From: Dendrolimus kikuchii
Taxonomy: Eukaryota; Arthropoda; Insecta; Lepidoptera; Lasiocampidae
Direction of reading: 5' to 3'
Length of the DNA stretch: 64,000 bases
NCBI GenBank assembly: GCA_019925095.2
Contig: CM034397.1
Location: forward strand, 5,227,763-5,291,762
In this document: positions 44,724 to 56,664 of the stretch, in pieces
How the letters are laid out: every line of letters starts with the position of its first letter
Position numbering within the stretch: the stretch's first letter is position 1
Translations under genes and position numbers: made by a program
The notes under the pieces: model-generated
Database searches by the model: none
What the model saw: the letters and a program-made list of their open reading frames with translations, nothing else
Told to the model about the DNA's origin: nothing

Positions 44724-46300
44724 CTGAAAATATTATTAAAGGTGAGAACCAATCATAAGTTGTAATAAAAATATAGCATTTTGAAAATTTTGGTTAGAAA
44801 AGAGCTTTGCTATTCAGTTATATTTCAAAAAACATAATATATTGTAGAATTTTTGTAGAAAATAAACAATACTTATATGAGGGCTGTAGTTTCAAAACCT
44901 GCTAAAATAAATGAAAGAATACATTATAGCGAGTATTGAAACACCTCTCATATAATAATGATTGAAACTGTCTAGAAAATCTCTTTAAAAAACATCTGAG
45001 TTCTTATGGCAACTTTAAAAGTAAAACCCATTTTTTCTATTACTGAGCACAATTGCTTCTTACCAGACTGAACACCTCTATCCATCCAAAATTATAGTAA
45101 CTTCAATAAAACACTCCAGTTGTTCTAACATTTATTGAAACATTAACAATAAATACTATGCATGATTTTGGTGAATGCTAAAGACTGCTCTCTGGTTTGA
45201 AGTTTTATTACATGTATAAAACTCTCAGCACAATATGATTATATAGGGCAGAAAATTAAAAACAGAAAACTAACTTCAATCAGACAAAGAATCCTTTTGT
45301 AAAACTGGAAATGAGTGGTTATAGAGCACATTTATTTATTATAAGCAATTATGAACAGATCCGAACTTTTTTTAATATAGGTTAGAAGAGCCTTTGTGGT
45401 TATTTTTTTTATAACCACCTGAAATTCACTTTATATCTCAAATAATAAATGTGCCCTATGACTATACCGCACCCCTGAAAATAGCAGTAGAAAGAATTCT
45501 ATGATTCTTATTAGACTAGTCATTTGTTCCAAAAAAGGAAATAACATGTTACACTTATACCTTCATGGAATGTCTTCTAAATATCTACTACTAAACTAGT
45601 ACTTTGTCAACACAGGGAATATTATAATTTAGAATTTAATCAAACAATACTTCTTAGAACTTTAAAATGAACTACTAACTAGTATGTAATCAAAGTAGCC
45701 TCAGAAACGATAACACTTGAATGAATTTGTTCAAACAAATCTTGCACTATAGTTTAACACTACACTTTAAAAAACAAAACATATAATATGAAGCACTAAA
45801 GTAGTTCTTAAAAACAAGACGAGATTGTTTAAACGACTATAATGAATTTATAAAAAGTTATTAGAAAAGAAAATATTCAAACACTTTTCACTTTCACTTA
45901 GAAGTATGAATTTATATGTAATACTTTAGTAATAATAAATTATTATAGCTATAATATAACATACAAACTGAAAAGCGAAATAAACAACTAAACTTTAAGG
46001 TTAATATTATACTAATAGTAAAACGAAAATGAGGAATAATGTCAGTATGTCAAATTAACAATCAAACGTTGTTAAATTCGAATAGTAGGCAATGAACATC
46101 AGCACATACAGCCTTACTTAATTTTTATTCTTTGATCAACGCTTGTGGCAGCTCCAATAGCATGTAACCTACATTTTATTGTACAAATTGTAACGCTAAC
46201 TTAAACTCATTCAATATCCTACAATGACTATCAATTTTTAAGTATGTTACAATTTTTGTTTATTAAAAAAGAATTGACGTTTTTTCAACACTTTGGCTAC
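44724..46300. other. AT-rich DNA with repeat H, copy 2
   Basis: GAACAGATCCGAACTTTTTTT to CACTTTATATCTCAAATAAT at 45.34-45.48 kb is the second copy of the repeat at 23.87-24.00 kb. The interval contains the strand switch from the minus cluster to the plus cluster. Nothing coding is seen. Confidence 0.45.
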
Positions 46301-46304
46301 GTTC

Positions 46305-46510
46305 TATTAGAGACTCACAACGACCACGTTCAGGACCGTAACCCGTTCCACTTGCTTGCCGGCTTTACAATAGTAAACCCAAGTGGAACGGTTATTCGAC
46401 CCACCTCTTGACATGGGTCGTTCTGAGCGTTGTGTGACATTTTCACCACGACCATAACGACTGCGGTTGCCTTGTCGAACGGCTAACGGAGTATTTTGGG
46501 CTTGTGAGTT
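46305..46510. repeat. Cluster of short inverted repeats, GC-rich
   Basis: CCCGTTCCACTTG (46342-46354) pairs with CAAGTGGAACGG (46380-46391), and CGACCCACCTC with a reverse GTGGGTCG-like partner at 46398-46421. A weaker outer pair (CTCACAACGA against GCGTTGTGTG) encloses both. A nested palindromic element or MITE is likely; a regulatory role at the strand switch is only a possibility. Confidence 0.5.
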
Positions 46511-46694
46511 ACTAGTGGCACGGGTTGTATATGATGTAGTTTTTTTTTGGAAAGGATTTGGTGGGAATAAAGGGTGATGTTGTACTGTACAGTTTTATTT
46601 TCTAATAATGTATAATATTACTTTAATATGAACAGTAGTTACCTATAAGATATCAATAGTGTTTAAGTAATAGTTATGCATTCTTGGGACAAAT

Positions 46695-47021
46695 GTGAAC
46701 TGTATGGTGAAATTAGGTCTTTTATGTTGTTACAAGAACTTCGTTGATTGGGCCTACAATTTGTTGAGCTATACTGAAAACTTAAAGCTTAATACAGTGT
46801 TTCTTCAACTCTCGGTATCAGTGACGGGAGAGGCATTAGCGAGCAAATCAGAAAGCGCCCATAGAAATCTATACTACAGAACACTAATACTTTCTAACGA
46901 GAGATCTAGACCCTCAGTGAACTTTCGGTACGACGTGTACCAAGTATATTATTTCCGCGCCATTGCTGCATCGTTAAATCACAAAACAGCCTTAAAGTCG
47001 TTTTTGGGGAGTATGAAGTGA
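46695..47021 (+). other. Unidentified 108-codon open frame
   Basis: The frame is open from 46695 and carries no domain I know. A stop-free run of this length is expected a few times by chance in 64 kb of such AT content. There is no convincing acceptor or promoter. Listed because it is one of the longest frames not explained by a repeat. Confidence 0.15.
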
Positions 47022-47442
47022 TTTTAGCTATGTCGTTCTAATTTTAGTAACTATATAAAAATAAAATTAGCTTTAAGTTAACAAATACAAATAACTTCTA
47101 TATTTGAATTGTATACCAATATTATATAATATTGTACACAAGCGAAATAGTATTGTGCAGTTAATTGACATAAAATATCTTAAAATTAGTACCTCTTATG
47201 CAGCTCCCAAGATGTTGAAAAGTTCTTTGTATTCATATATTTGCAGTTTTGGCTCCAATGCTTTTAGCTTAATAATTATCTAACAAAAACTTAAGCTAAC
47301 TGTAATGATTCAAGTCAGTCTCAGTTTATAAACCACTTGGTTGTTGTTATTACTTCGTTTATCAGAAAAGTAGATAAAGAAACTATAATAAGTCCTTAGA
47401 CATTATATAATTGGATGCATTTATTATAATACTATCAGTATC

Positions 47443-47876
47443 AAGTAGAGTAAACGCTGTCGAGATGCGAGCACTGCGCAAAATCTGCGGAGTGACGCTC
47501 GCGGACCGCGTTCGTAATACCGAAGTAAGAAAGAGAGTTGGTCTGAAAGAGAGTGTCGGGGTGAAGGTAACGAAAGGAATGCTCCGGTGGTTCGGACATG
47601 AGGAAAGAATGCATGATGAAAGAATGACTAAACAGATATACAATGCAAAAATGGATGGATGCAGAAGTCGTGGAAGGCCACGACACACCTTCCATGATCA
47701 AATTGATCGTGTACTAGCAGAAGGTAATGTCAGGAGCCTTAAGAACAGATGAGCGTGCATGACAAGAGTTATGAATGTCAAAGAAGCAAGTGAGGTGTGT
47801 AAGAATAGGCCTAAATCGAGCTCTGTTGTTCGTGCCTACCCCGCAAGGGAACTGGCGTGAAGTTATGTATGTATGT
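47443..47876 (+). mobile_element. 5'-truncated RTE-like LINE, copy 6 (longest)
   Basis: It encodes VEMRALRKICGVTLADRVRN, then GMLRWFGHEERM, the basic RGRPRHTF segment and VLAEGNVRSLKNR. An in-frame TGA (47750-47752) interrupts the tail, which other copies read through to ARELA. The LRWFGH-E-RM plus GRPR arrangement is the C-terminus of RTE-like LINE reverse transcriptases. AGTATCAAGTA flanks both ends. Confidence 0.9.
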
Positions 47877-49440
47877 AGTATCAAGTATATCAAAGTTTGA
47901 GTGATTCCAAACACCGGAGTATTGTGGCATTTAAAGAGACCTAATGCACATTCTACACATTGACACAACTCTTGCTTAAAAATAATCAATATATTACAAC
48001 CAAGACAATTATTCGTTTTTAACTATTGTAATAAATAGTATACGTACATTTATTTATACATTTTAGGGTTCAGAAATAAAACTTATGATCAAAACAACAA
48101 CAATCAAGTCAGCCAAAACACTCAAACCACTTGGCATTTGGCAACATTGAAAATGTCAGTCTGTTGTAAACATTTTGATTTTATCAAAATGACAAATAAA
48201 TATCCTAAATTTATTTGGATGTTACCGTTGTTTTCCCAGAAAAATTATCAGAATATGTTACGTATGTTATTTGGGACAATGTTTGATTACTGGAAAATGT
48301 CTTTAAAGTTATTATTGTGTTCTTTTGGTGATTAACAAGGAAATATAACCTCAAAAGGATGTGTGTGAAATTTTCTGGTTTTGTGTTCATTTTTGTTAAG
48401 AATGCGATATATTTTGTGTTGTCATAGTGATTATGAGTGATATACGGATATAATTTGCTGTATTTAGCACGCTGAAAGGGGGTAAGTAGGTAGATTTAAG
48501 GTGCAAAACTTTTGGTCAACTTTGGTTAGTGTTTATATTTTGTACTGGTAAACATTGCCTTATTTCTAATTTTTTTTAGTAACATATAAGTCTTATTCAT
48601 TACTTTTGCTAATATTCTTTTAATACATCTGTAGTAGTAGAGTATTCGGGTTAGTTATAGTGTTTACATATTTTCTGTAATTGAACTGCAGTTTTTTAAA
48701 GTTTAAATTTATTTTTAACCGAACAGCTATAACTTAACAAATACATACAAATGTGAAAGCTAGTTTGTATTATAAATTTCTTTATAGGAATGAATAAATT
48801 GTCATGATATTTATTATATATTTTTGATACAGTTCCTTTAATTTCAGAAAGTTTACACTTGGCCATGGATTACTAGTTGAATTTAGATTTTTGAAACCCT
48901 TGTCTATTTATTACTCAACCACTGCTTCTAAACACAAATAATTATTTTGTTGAACTCTCTGCTTGAACTTTCTGAAGTCACTGTTGTTATCGCTTTTATT
49001 AATTTGATGATTTTTATTGCTGGATTACAGCAGAAAGGCTGATTGCCGACCTGATGGCAAGTAGTTACCATCACCTATGGATATGGCATGTGCATGTATG
49101 TCTGATATATGTTCTACTGGACCCAAAAAGTGTACTGGGACTTGCACTTTAATGCTGGAAGTCTGGCAGCATACTCTAGACCAGGGTTGGTAGACATCCA
49201 GATAAGCAAATGCTGTATGACATAGCTGTTTTGTTATGTCTTACGATACATAGCTCCACTGTAAGTTTTATTATTCCTTCTCTGTTTCTGTATGAATAAT
49301 TATATAGTAATGTCTAGTTTTGGAAATGAGAATCTTTAGTTGTGTGTATATTTCTGTTATAAATGCATATTGATGTACTGAGAAATCATGAATCACTCAG
49401 TTTAAGCTTATAGGCTGAAGTGAATAAGATAAAGGAAACT
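47877..49440. other. AT-rich DNA with decayed repeats
   Basis: CCGACCTGATGGCAAGTAGT near 49047-49066 is a common lepidopteran repeat, also seen near 59.45-59.52 kb. The minus-strand family A copy at about 49155-49262 (CTAGACCAGGGTTGGTAGACATCCAG) is diverged. GGGGGTAAGTAG near 48478-48489 is a donor-like site; see findings. No exon is supported. Confidence 0.4.
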
Positions 49441-49624
49441 TAATATTTTCTTAAGTTTTCACGACTTGTATACATAATAAAACTATGTTTTAACGGTATT
49501 AAGTGCTGTAATTTTATTTGATTTTGATATTTTCGATGTTTCCGCCACTTTTCAGTGGCCGTGATCGAGGAAGACTAAAAAAAAATTACCGTGCTTAAAA
49601 CCGTTAAAACATAGTTTTATTATA
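49441..49624. repeat. Deleted Penelope-like element (two inverted ends only)
   Basis: TTTTCTTAAGTTTTCACGAC to CTTTTCAGTGGCCGTGATCG matches the left end of the 30.5-33.3 kb element. It is followed directly by AATTACCGTGCTTAAAACCG and GTTAAAACATAGTTTTATTA, the right end. The whole interior is missing. Confidence 0.8.
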
Positions 49625-49953
49625 AAGGAAACTTATTTTAAAATAGCTAAACTATATTCTAGCAATAATAGAGGTTTCCTTTTTGATATCAAGTTTATTT
49701 GCTATTTTGCTTCTCCATAAAATTTATTCTCTTATTTATTTAAACATTTTTTTTTAATTCTTTTAATTTTTACATTGTGTATTATTTTAGGTATTTTTCT
49801 TGACAGTACTTTTTTCAGGTTTTATTTACTACATGAAGGAACTTTTGAGAGTCTATTAATTTTCTATATTGTTTTATCATAAAAAATTACTACCATTGTT
49901 ATTTTTCAGCAAACACATGGTATTCACAAATCAATATTTACTTTCGTCTAGGT

Positions 49954-50281
49954 CAGGGGTCTGTAAAGTGCGGCCCCAGAGCCGCATGTGGCTCTTTGGC
50001 TCCTTAAGTGTGGCTCTGGCACAAATATCCATGGAACTTGAAATCATATCTAAAATTAAAAACAACAACATACAAACCTGACTTACTCAAAGTTTCCAAG
50101 GAGATGCAAGCACATTGCTCGCATTAATAAATATTTATTAAGTATGAAATTTAGTTTTATTTAGTGTACTACTTATTTAGTGTAATAAAAGTTTACTAAA
50201 TAAGCAGATTTGGCTCCCGATTTTTTTTAAATTGTTGTAATGTTCATATTTGGCTCTGGCTAGTAAGTTAGCCAAACACTG
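49954..50281. mobile_element. hAT-type MITE
   Basis: It starts CAGGGGTCTGTAAAG and ends GCCAAACACTG (reverse complement CAGTGTTTGGC). Eight-base flanks GTCTAGGT and GTTTAGGT differ at one position, as expected for a hAT target-site duplication. The internal GAGCCGCATGTGGCTCTTTGG is the characteristic core of this widespread hAT MITE type. Confidence 0.8.
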
Positions 50282-50565
50282 GTTTAGGTCATTACATTAT
50301 CTTCAAGTTTTCATATTTTAAGGAAATATGACAGGAGTGTGTTTTTGTGTATCTAGGTAGTGTACTTATAGATCTTTTCTTATGTTGTCTTTATTAACTA
50401 TCCAAAGACATACATATAAAATGACACTTAACATAATTTATCTTCACTTTGATAAGTGAATTTTGTGTGTAATAGTCGGATGACATAGAATAGTTTAAGT
50501 AGATAATGTAGATAGTAGTCATTATGTTGTATGTTTGTAATGCACATATTTTTTTATTATTACAG

Positions 50566-50819
50566 ACAAACCTAATTATGTTTTTTATAAACATGGTGTA
50601 ATTATACTCCATGAAGATTTTACATATAGTAAATCCAATTATTTGAATTGGTATTGTTCAAGACGTATATCATCTGGATGTAAAGCTAAAATAAAACTCA
50701 GCAGAGATGGAAAATACATTGATGTTGTATTGAATGAACATGATCATCCAAAGGAGAAGTACATGATTACTAAGGATAATACATTAATTAAAATGAATGA
50801 TTATGGAGATTATCTCTAG
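50566..50819 (+). CDS. mod(mdg4): FLYWCH zinc-finger alternative 3' exon (50.7 kb, plus)
   Basis: About 83 residues. The acceptor TTTTATTATTACAG ends at 50565, leaving AC plus codons (phase 1). The frame reads KPNYVFYKHGVIILHEDFTY, then LNWYC, SGCKAKI, and HDHPKEK, ending YGDYL and TAG at 50817-50819. There is no Met before the finger, which is why a start-codon search misses it; the exon only makes sense after splicing. AATAAA at 50943-50948 is a plausible poly(A) signal. It opens the plus-strand cluster. Confidence 0.86.
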
Positions 50820-51050
50820 GATTATTATTAATTGTAATGTGTCAGCAAAAGCATCTTAGAATGCCTCTTCTTTATTGTTGGAGCACAGTTTTGTAACATT
50901 ATCATCATGTTTTTTGAGTATGAGTATTTTTTTTAAATTATAAAATAAAGGCCCATCAGATCCAGCTTCAACCCTAGCATAGTTACGGCCTTTAAACAGC
51001 TAATTTTAATATGAATATTTAATAATTACATGTGTATAATAACATATATA

Positions 51051-51437
51051 TATATATCTGATTTTACTTTAAAAAAAAACGTAAAATTGACTTAAGCTTC
51101 AACTATGACCTTAAATAACTTAGAAACCGTTAGAGTTAGCAAAAAATCATACGAGACCTTTTTTGTAGAGCGTTAAATTTTCTACAAGAATTATTATTTG
51201 TCGACATGATTTGTTCATCCCTTCATGACGTAAAAAATTCCAAAGTAATAACAGATTTTTTCCCCTGTTATTTCCATTTAAAAGTTTGGTTATTGGGGGG
51301 CCGGGTTAAAATTAAAATTAAGAGCTATAACTTGGCATGAATTTTTTTTAATAGATTTAGAACCAATTTAGGACTATCGTGAAAAAAAATTCGGACAAAC
51401 CCTAAATAAGGACCACCCTAATATATATATATTTATA

Positions 51438-51523
<86 letters not shown>

Positions 51524-51560
51524 CATATAAAACATATAGTATATATATATTATGAGTATT
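51051..51560. repeat. (TA)n microsatellite with a duplicated ATTTATATGTTTACAT unit
   Basis: Long TA runs are interrupted twice by ATTTATATGTTTACATATAT (51430 and 51474), so the microsatellite contains a tandem duplication. Confidence 0.9.
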
Positions 51561-52376
51561 TATAGATTGATTGCTCCTAAACCGAACCCATTGCTACTAA
51601 GCATTCTCAATCTCTTAACATCACCTTTTTAACTGTATCTATGTGCGTACTCTATATAGGAATATTTGGAACACCTTTATAGATTGATGCCTATTATAAA
51701 ATATTCTACTTAGTATTAAATGTTGGCTTAAACTCAGTTAAGTTTAAGCTTTGCATTAGAGCCTGAGGGCCAGATTTGTACTTTCCTTCTCCACTGTCTA
51801 GGTTTAGTTATTTCCTATTGTAAAACTATTTAGGCATAAAAAGTTCCTTATTTATCTTTTAGACTAGTTTGTTAAATATATATGTATGTGGGTAAAATTA
51901 GAAAAGTGACTAATTCAAATTCCTAACATTTCTGTCAAGAAAATTTCGATTTTTTTAATTGAATTGTATTGTATTGAAAATTTGTATTATTATATTATTA
52001 ATTATATCAAGTAATTACGGTAATAATAATTAAGGTATTAAAATTTTAAGGCATGACATTATATTTCCTGCTGTGAGAATTCTTTGTTCATGTCTTCTCT
52101 TTATTTAATAGAAGTTACATCATTTTGACCTGAAGCTTTCTTTGTCTTGATTCCTGGGCAAGGGTAAGATAATGACACCACCCAAGAATAAATAATAATA
52201 TGTACACCCTAACTATGATTTCACATATTCTTTCTTCATTCCTGCACCAGTGACATACCTTTATGTGTGATATAAGGTTATATGTTGTCTGTTAATAACT
52301 TTTTTGTGTTTGCTTATGCTCACTTAAAATATTTATCTAAAAACAAAAATTATTGTAGTAGTTTTTTATTTTGTAG
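51561..52376. other. No recognised gene
   Basis: AT-rich sequence up to the acceptor-like TATTTTGTAG that precedes the decayed exon. Confidence 0.3.
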
Positions 52377-53090
52377 ATCAGAAATGGTTACCTAAGAAAA
52401 AAAAGAGTTGTGAAGAAATTCTGGCAAGGAAAAGGCAATTGGAAAAAGAGAGGTATCAGCTTTTGAAACAGAATGGAGCAAAGTTATTCGAGCTAAAAGA
52501 AAGAAAGAAACAGTACTATGAAAAGATGAAAAATGAAGGGAATATAAGGATATTAAAAATTTGCCTGCCAGAGATCAGATATTAAAAAGAAAGGAGTGGA
52601 AGAAGAATAGTAGTAAGCATAGAAATAAAAAAAGGAATAAGCTAAACAAGCAAAATCATATATGATAGATAGAACACCACCTGATTCAGAAGAAGGGACC
52701 AATCTTGTTATGTAATAAAACATAAGGTGCTTATTACTAGATACACCAGTCTCCAACAGGAACACTAAGAAATGAGATGTGGAATAAATTGTAGTAAGAA
52801 ATATATGAAATAATATCAAACTTGAAAGCCAAACTTCAGTTTTATCAGAAAAAGTTTCATACCATATAATAATGAAAAATATTAAAAAAGAATATCAAAA
52901 GTAACTGAAAGAAAATTAAGTCCCTGAGGTAATATAAAAGCAGTTGTTTGAAAAGGTTAGAATATATTGAGATCACAGAACAAAGCATGTTCTGAGGTCG
53001 GAAATATAATCAAAAAGTACAAACTTAGAGGAAAAGTTTTGACCCAGAAAAGACTAATGTTGGTGACCACAAATAACAAATAAAATTTTC
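52377..53090 (+). pseudogene. Decayed basic, coiled-coil-like alternative exon
   Basis: The acceptor TATTTTGTAG ends at 52376 and the following frame is phase 1: QKWLPKKKKSCEEILARKRQ, then KERYQLLKQNGAKLFELKER and YYEKMKNEGN, stopping at 52583-52585. A one-base-shifted frame from about 52547 continues NLPARDQILKRKEWKKN to a stop at 52666. Fragments such as NKACSEVGNIIKKYKLRG appear further on, in other frames, to about 53.08 kb. The Lys/Arg/Glu-rich helical repeats resemble an abundant, uncharacterised insect protein family with R-x-x-KRKEW blocks. At least two frameshifts and several stops are present. It could be an ex-member of the array (same splice phase) or a decayed captured gene. Confidence 0.5.
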
Positions 53091-53584
53091 CAATCAAAAA
53101 TCTTGATCTTCAAATAGTCATTCCTTTGCGCTTGGAAGTCATGTCCCTGGCATACAATTTTTGGAATAAAAAATCATGTAAATGCTACAATACCTATGTA
53201 AGGGTACAATAATTTTGTTGTCAGTGACAAGTAATCATTTTCAAATTGAATTAGAAGCTAATAAAATAAATTTATCTTTCTTTCTTGTTTCATTTTAGAT
53301 ACTTATTAAATTTTCACAACTTGCATAGAGAAATAATTGTAAGGTTTTAGCTATTTTAAGTGAGTTTTAATTTTTACTTTCTTTATAAAATTAACACATT
53401 TTTTATTAAATGTGTAATAGTCACTAAAATCAAAGAAAATATTACTTTCTATATTTTATAGTTAAAACTTAATTTTAATAAAAGTTTTTGACTCATTAAT
53501 AAGTCAAAAGAGGAGTACTTAAACTCTGAATTAAAAAAAAATATGAAATTGTTTTGTTTTGTGGTACAAATTACAATATTATTA
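53091..53584. other. No recognised gene
   Basis: AT-rich, nothing supported. Confidence 0.3.
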
Positions 53585-53585
53585 A

Positions 53586-53838
53586 CATACATACATAACT
53601 TCACGCCAGTTCCCTTGCGGAGTAGGCACGAACAACAGAGCGCCATTCAGACTTATTCTTACACACCTCACTTGCTTCTTTGACATTCATAACTCTTGTC
53701 ATGCACGCTCGTCTGTTCTTAAGGCTCCTGACATCACCTTCTGCTAGTACACGATCAATTTGATCATGGAAGGTGTGTCGTGGCCTTCCACGACTTCTGC
53801 ATCCATCCACTTTTGCATTGTATATCTGTTTAGTCATT
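53586..53838 (-). mobile_element. 5'-truncated RTE-like LINE, copy 7
   Basis: Minus strand: MTKQIYNAKVDG, then the RGRPRHTFHDQIDRV segment to ARELA and a stop, and an (ATGT)n tail. CAATATTATTAA flanks both ends. The tail-end frame is uninterrupted in this copy. Confidence 0.92.
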
Positions 53839-54339
53839 CTTTCATCAACAATATTATTAAGTAGGCATAAAATTAAATATGTGCGCCATGTATGCCAAAC
53901 TAATCTATTACTGTCTAATTTTAGTCATAAGTGAGGTTACTGTGTTTATAAACGTGTTCATATGAACTTTTTGTGTTTTTATGCTTCATATGTACACATA
54001 GCTAACAAACAGTGGACTTTTGGAGACAACTATGCGGTTGTAGTAGTATTGTTTTCTAACGCTACTTTTAAGCGACTTATACGAGAGTGTGAGGGCATGT
54101 GGATGCTAGCACAACATACATTTATTGCTTGCTAATTAAGAATGGATAAAACTTTGGTTTGTATTAAGCTCCTAATTTGTTATTTATTTTAAAATAAAAT
54201 TTAATTTGATTATCAACATTAAAAGGTATTTTATTTTCTCAACAAGTCTGATTCTCCTCTGTTTACGAAAACCTGTATATAGTTATTGTAAGGAATAAAC
54301 GTTTAGTTACAGCATTACTGCCAGGACCAAGTATAAGAG

Positions 54340-54830
54340 GTAGGCCTAAGAAATGCTAGTTTACAATCGTGACACTTTAATTATACTTATTAATAATCTC
54401 ATAGTGAGGAAAGCTCATAGTAGGCCAAGCGGGGATTTTGGGATTTACTCGAGCGTGGCAGAATAACATAAGGGGAGAAACTTAGCATCCTGTTATGCAC
54501 CCCCACCATATATTAACCCTTCATATAGGGTGGGGGTATTTTTTATTCTTAATTTTTTTTTCAAATGAGATTAAAGAAATTCCTCCACATAATTGTCAGA
54601 TTATGGGTCAGTACGACAAGGACATCAAGCTGAACCGTCTGTATATTAATCTGACGCGCTCGAGTATTTCAACGTTACGTTTTTTTTTGGCTTTCCAAAA
54701 ATCGGCCATGACTTTTGGTTGCGTCCAAATCGGCAGTCTTTTGAATAGGAGTTCCCTTAGGGTTTACTTAACATCTCTTTTGAATATCTAACGCGCTTGA
54801 GTATTTCTGTGCTACTTTTATTTTGAAAAC
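54340..54830. repeat. Probable decayed transposon with a short inverted repeat
   Basis: CACCCCCACCATATA (54498-54512) is mirrored by TATAGGGTGGGGGT (54524-54537). GCGCTCGAGTATTTC (54656-54670) recurs as GCGCTTGAGTATTTC (54793-54807). The 98-codon plus-strand frame across it has no domain. The family is not identified. Confidence 0.4.
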
Positions 54831-55116
54831 CTGTACAAGCTCCCCCCCCACCAGTGAAAGGGCATCCATCATGTAACCTTTTTCTTTTTAGCATCTAATC
54901 TTCACAATCCATAAGGTCCCCGCGACGCTCGAGTAACTCCACACTTATCATCTTGGGCTCCCCTACTATCACGAACATACAACATAGAATACCAAAATAG
55001 GCTTCTAATCAGAAGCCCAGATTGGTAGTTACCAACTGTCAAAACGCAAGGGGAATTGTACACTAGTATGATATTGTTTGATTGGTTGATTTGATTCTTT
55101 CCTCTTTTCATCCGTG

Positions 55117-55412
55117 CAGGAACGGGGAAAGAATACAATTTCTTGCGGCCAGGCGGCCTGTTGTAAGAGGCGACAAAACAACCCACAGCCAGGTGGTAGG
55201 GTATTTGCCCGACTGGATGGCGACCACCCCTGATCTAGAGTATGCCGCCATAACAACCTTGTGTTGTGTTCCGGCATTAGTGACCAGGTTCCAGTCTCCC
55301 TTAAAAGGGCAGCAGCGCATTTGTAGAACCTTTGGTGTTGCAAATGTCCATAGGCGATGGTAACCGCTTTCCATCCAGTGGGCCGTCTGCCTGTCTGCTG
55401 AACTCATGCAAT
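55117..55412 (+). repeat. Short interspersed family A, full-length-looking copy
   Basis: It starts GTGCAGGAACGGGGAAAGAA, passes through TAAGAGGCGACAAAACAACC, CTAGAGTATGCCGCC, AAAGGGCAGCAGCGCATTTG and GTGGGCCGTCTGCCTG, and ends AATAAAAAATAAAAAA. It has no reading frame conserved between copies. Confidence 0.8.
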
Positions 55413-55630
55413 AAAAAATAAAAAATTCTTGACTAGGATTAACGAGTTTTTGAAGATTTAGTGACGTACTTTAATTATTATAAAAATTATATACACATTC
55501 ATTTCAGTATTTTTCGCTGCTACCTTTTGTTTAAAATCTGACTTAAAGTCGCATTAAAAAAATCACCTGTACGATTGTATGTAATTAAACTCTGTGCAAG
55601 GCGTTTATGGATTTAATTCTGTGTTTCTAG

Positions 55631-55887
55631 AATGTCCACCTACTACAATTAAAAAAGAAGAAATCGATTCTATAATTATAACAGAAATTCAATCCAGTGC
55701 CACCAGATTGGAAAAGAAAAATCACGCGCCGACATCTGCAAAAGGAATTCAGAAGAGTCGATCAAGGTGCCGTTTCAAAGGTTGCGACAAATTGACATTT
55801 ATGAAATGTCCCGAGTGTAATGTATTTTTATGTTACAACGCAAACCGATTTTGCTTCTTTAACTATCATAGTACAATGATAAAATAA
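55631..55887 (+). CDS. Cys-rich (piggyBac-tail-like) alternative 3' exon (55.8 kb, plus)
   Basis: About 84 residues. The acceptor GTGTTTCTAG ends at 55630, leaving AA plus codons (phase 1). The frame reads CPPTTIKKEEIDSIIITEIQ, a 25-residue basic linker, then the finger CRFKGC, 7 residues, CPEC, NVFLC, 6 residues, C, 4 residues, H. The C-x4-C, C-x2-C, NVFLC and CFFNYH elements are close to the terminal Cys-rich domain of piggyBac transposases, more so than the 39.9 kb exon. It ends TMIK and TAA. No catalytic domain, transposon end or TTAA pair is seen nearby. As with the other two Cys-rich exons, the shared splice phase is the reason for placing it in the array. Confidence 0.78.
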
Positions 55888-56664
55888 CAATGCTGTCCTT
55901 GAGTGGAGATTACAACGTACACTTACTACGACGTGGTTTGGTATCAACACGATCTACATAACAATGCTAAATGTACGTGAACATATAGCATATAAGGAAT
56001 CTTGCGCACTAATATATTAAGTCCAGAACACTGTATGCAAATTAGATTTTAGAACGACTAGGCTAAGCGACCATATTCGTGATGGGATGAATAGTTTCAT
56101 AGAACATCTGCTCTGATGCAGCTAGTACAGTCTTGGACTTGGATTACTAGTTCTGCCCTCCTTATAGCAAACGGAGTACTTGCAAAAAGGAGACAACGTG
56201 GTAAATTCAGCTTTAGGTATCTAAACAACATGTCCATGTTATATAACTTTTTAATGTACCTAAAAAAAACAAAAATATTAATAATTTATATATAGCGCCT
56301 TGGGATACCATTTCTGCAAAAAATGCAAAACCTAAAGTATTGATTACTGCAAGCGTAATTAGTAGGGCAGAGTTAGGTTCAGAGTTAGTTACATTGCAAG
56401 ATGATTACTAGTGGACGAGTTGGCGTGGTTTAGTTTCGACTACGATAGCCTAAAACAGTGAAACATTACGATTATTTACAATACAAATGCAGTATTTTAA
56501 CCAGATTACGATAAAATAGCAAATAAATCTTTAGTTTATAGTTCGCCCATAAACCAACTTGGGAATAAAACCTTTAAAATTGATTCAAATGATTTATTTA
56601 ACTAAGTTTATTTTTATAAACAGCGCAGTTTTAATTGTAAAAATATTAACATTTTTAAGTATTT
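55888..56664. other. 3' flank, no further gene
   Basis: AT-rich. No other exon or repeat is recognised. Confidence 0.35.

Noticed and set aside
47383..47701. Minus-strand frames of 86-101 codons
   Set aside because: They are antisense to the LINE C-terminal region; the same shadows recur at 63.4-63.7 kb.
55029..55407. Frames of 93-104 codons on both strands at 55 kb
   Set aside because: They lie in interspersed family A, whose copies share no conserved reading frame.
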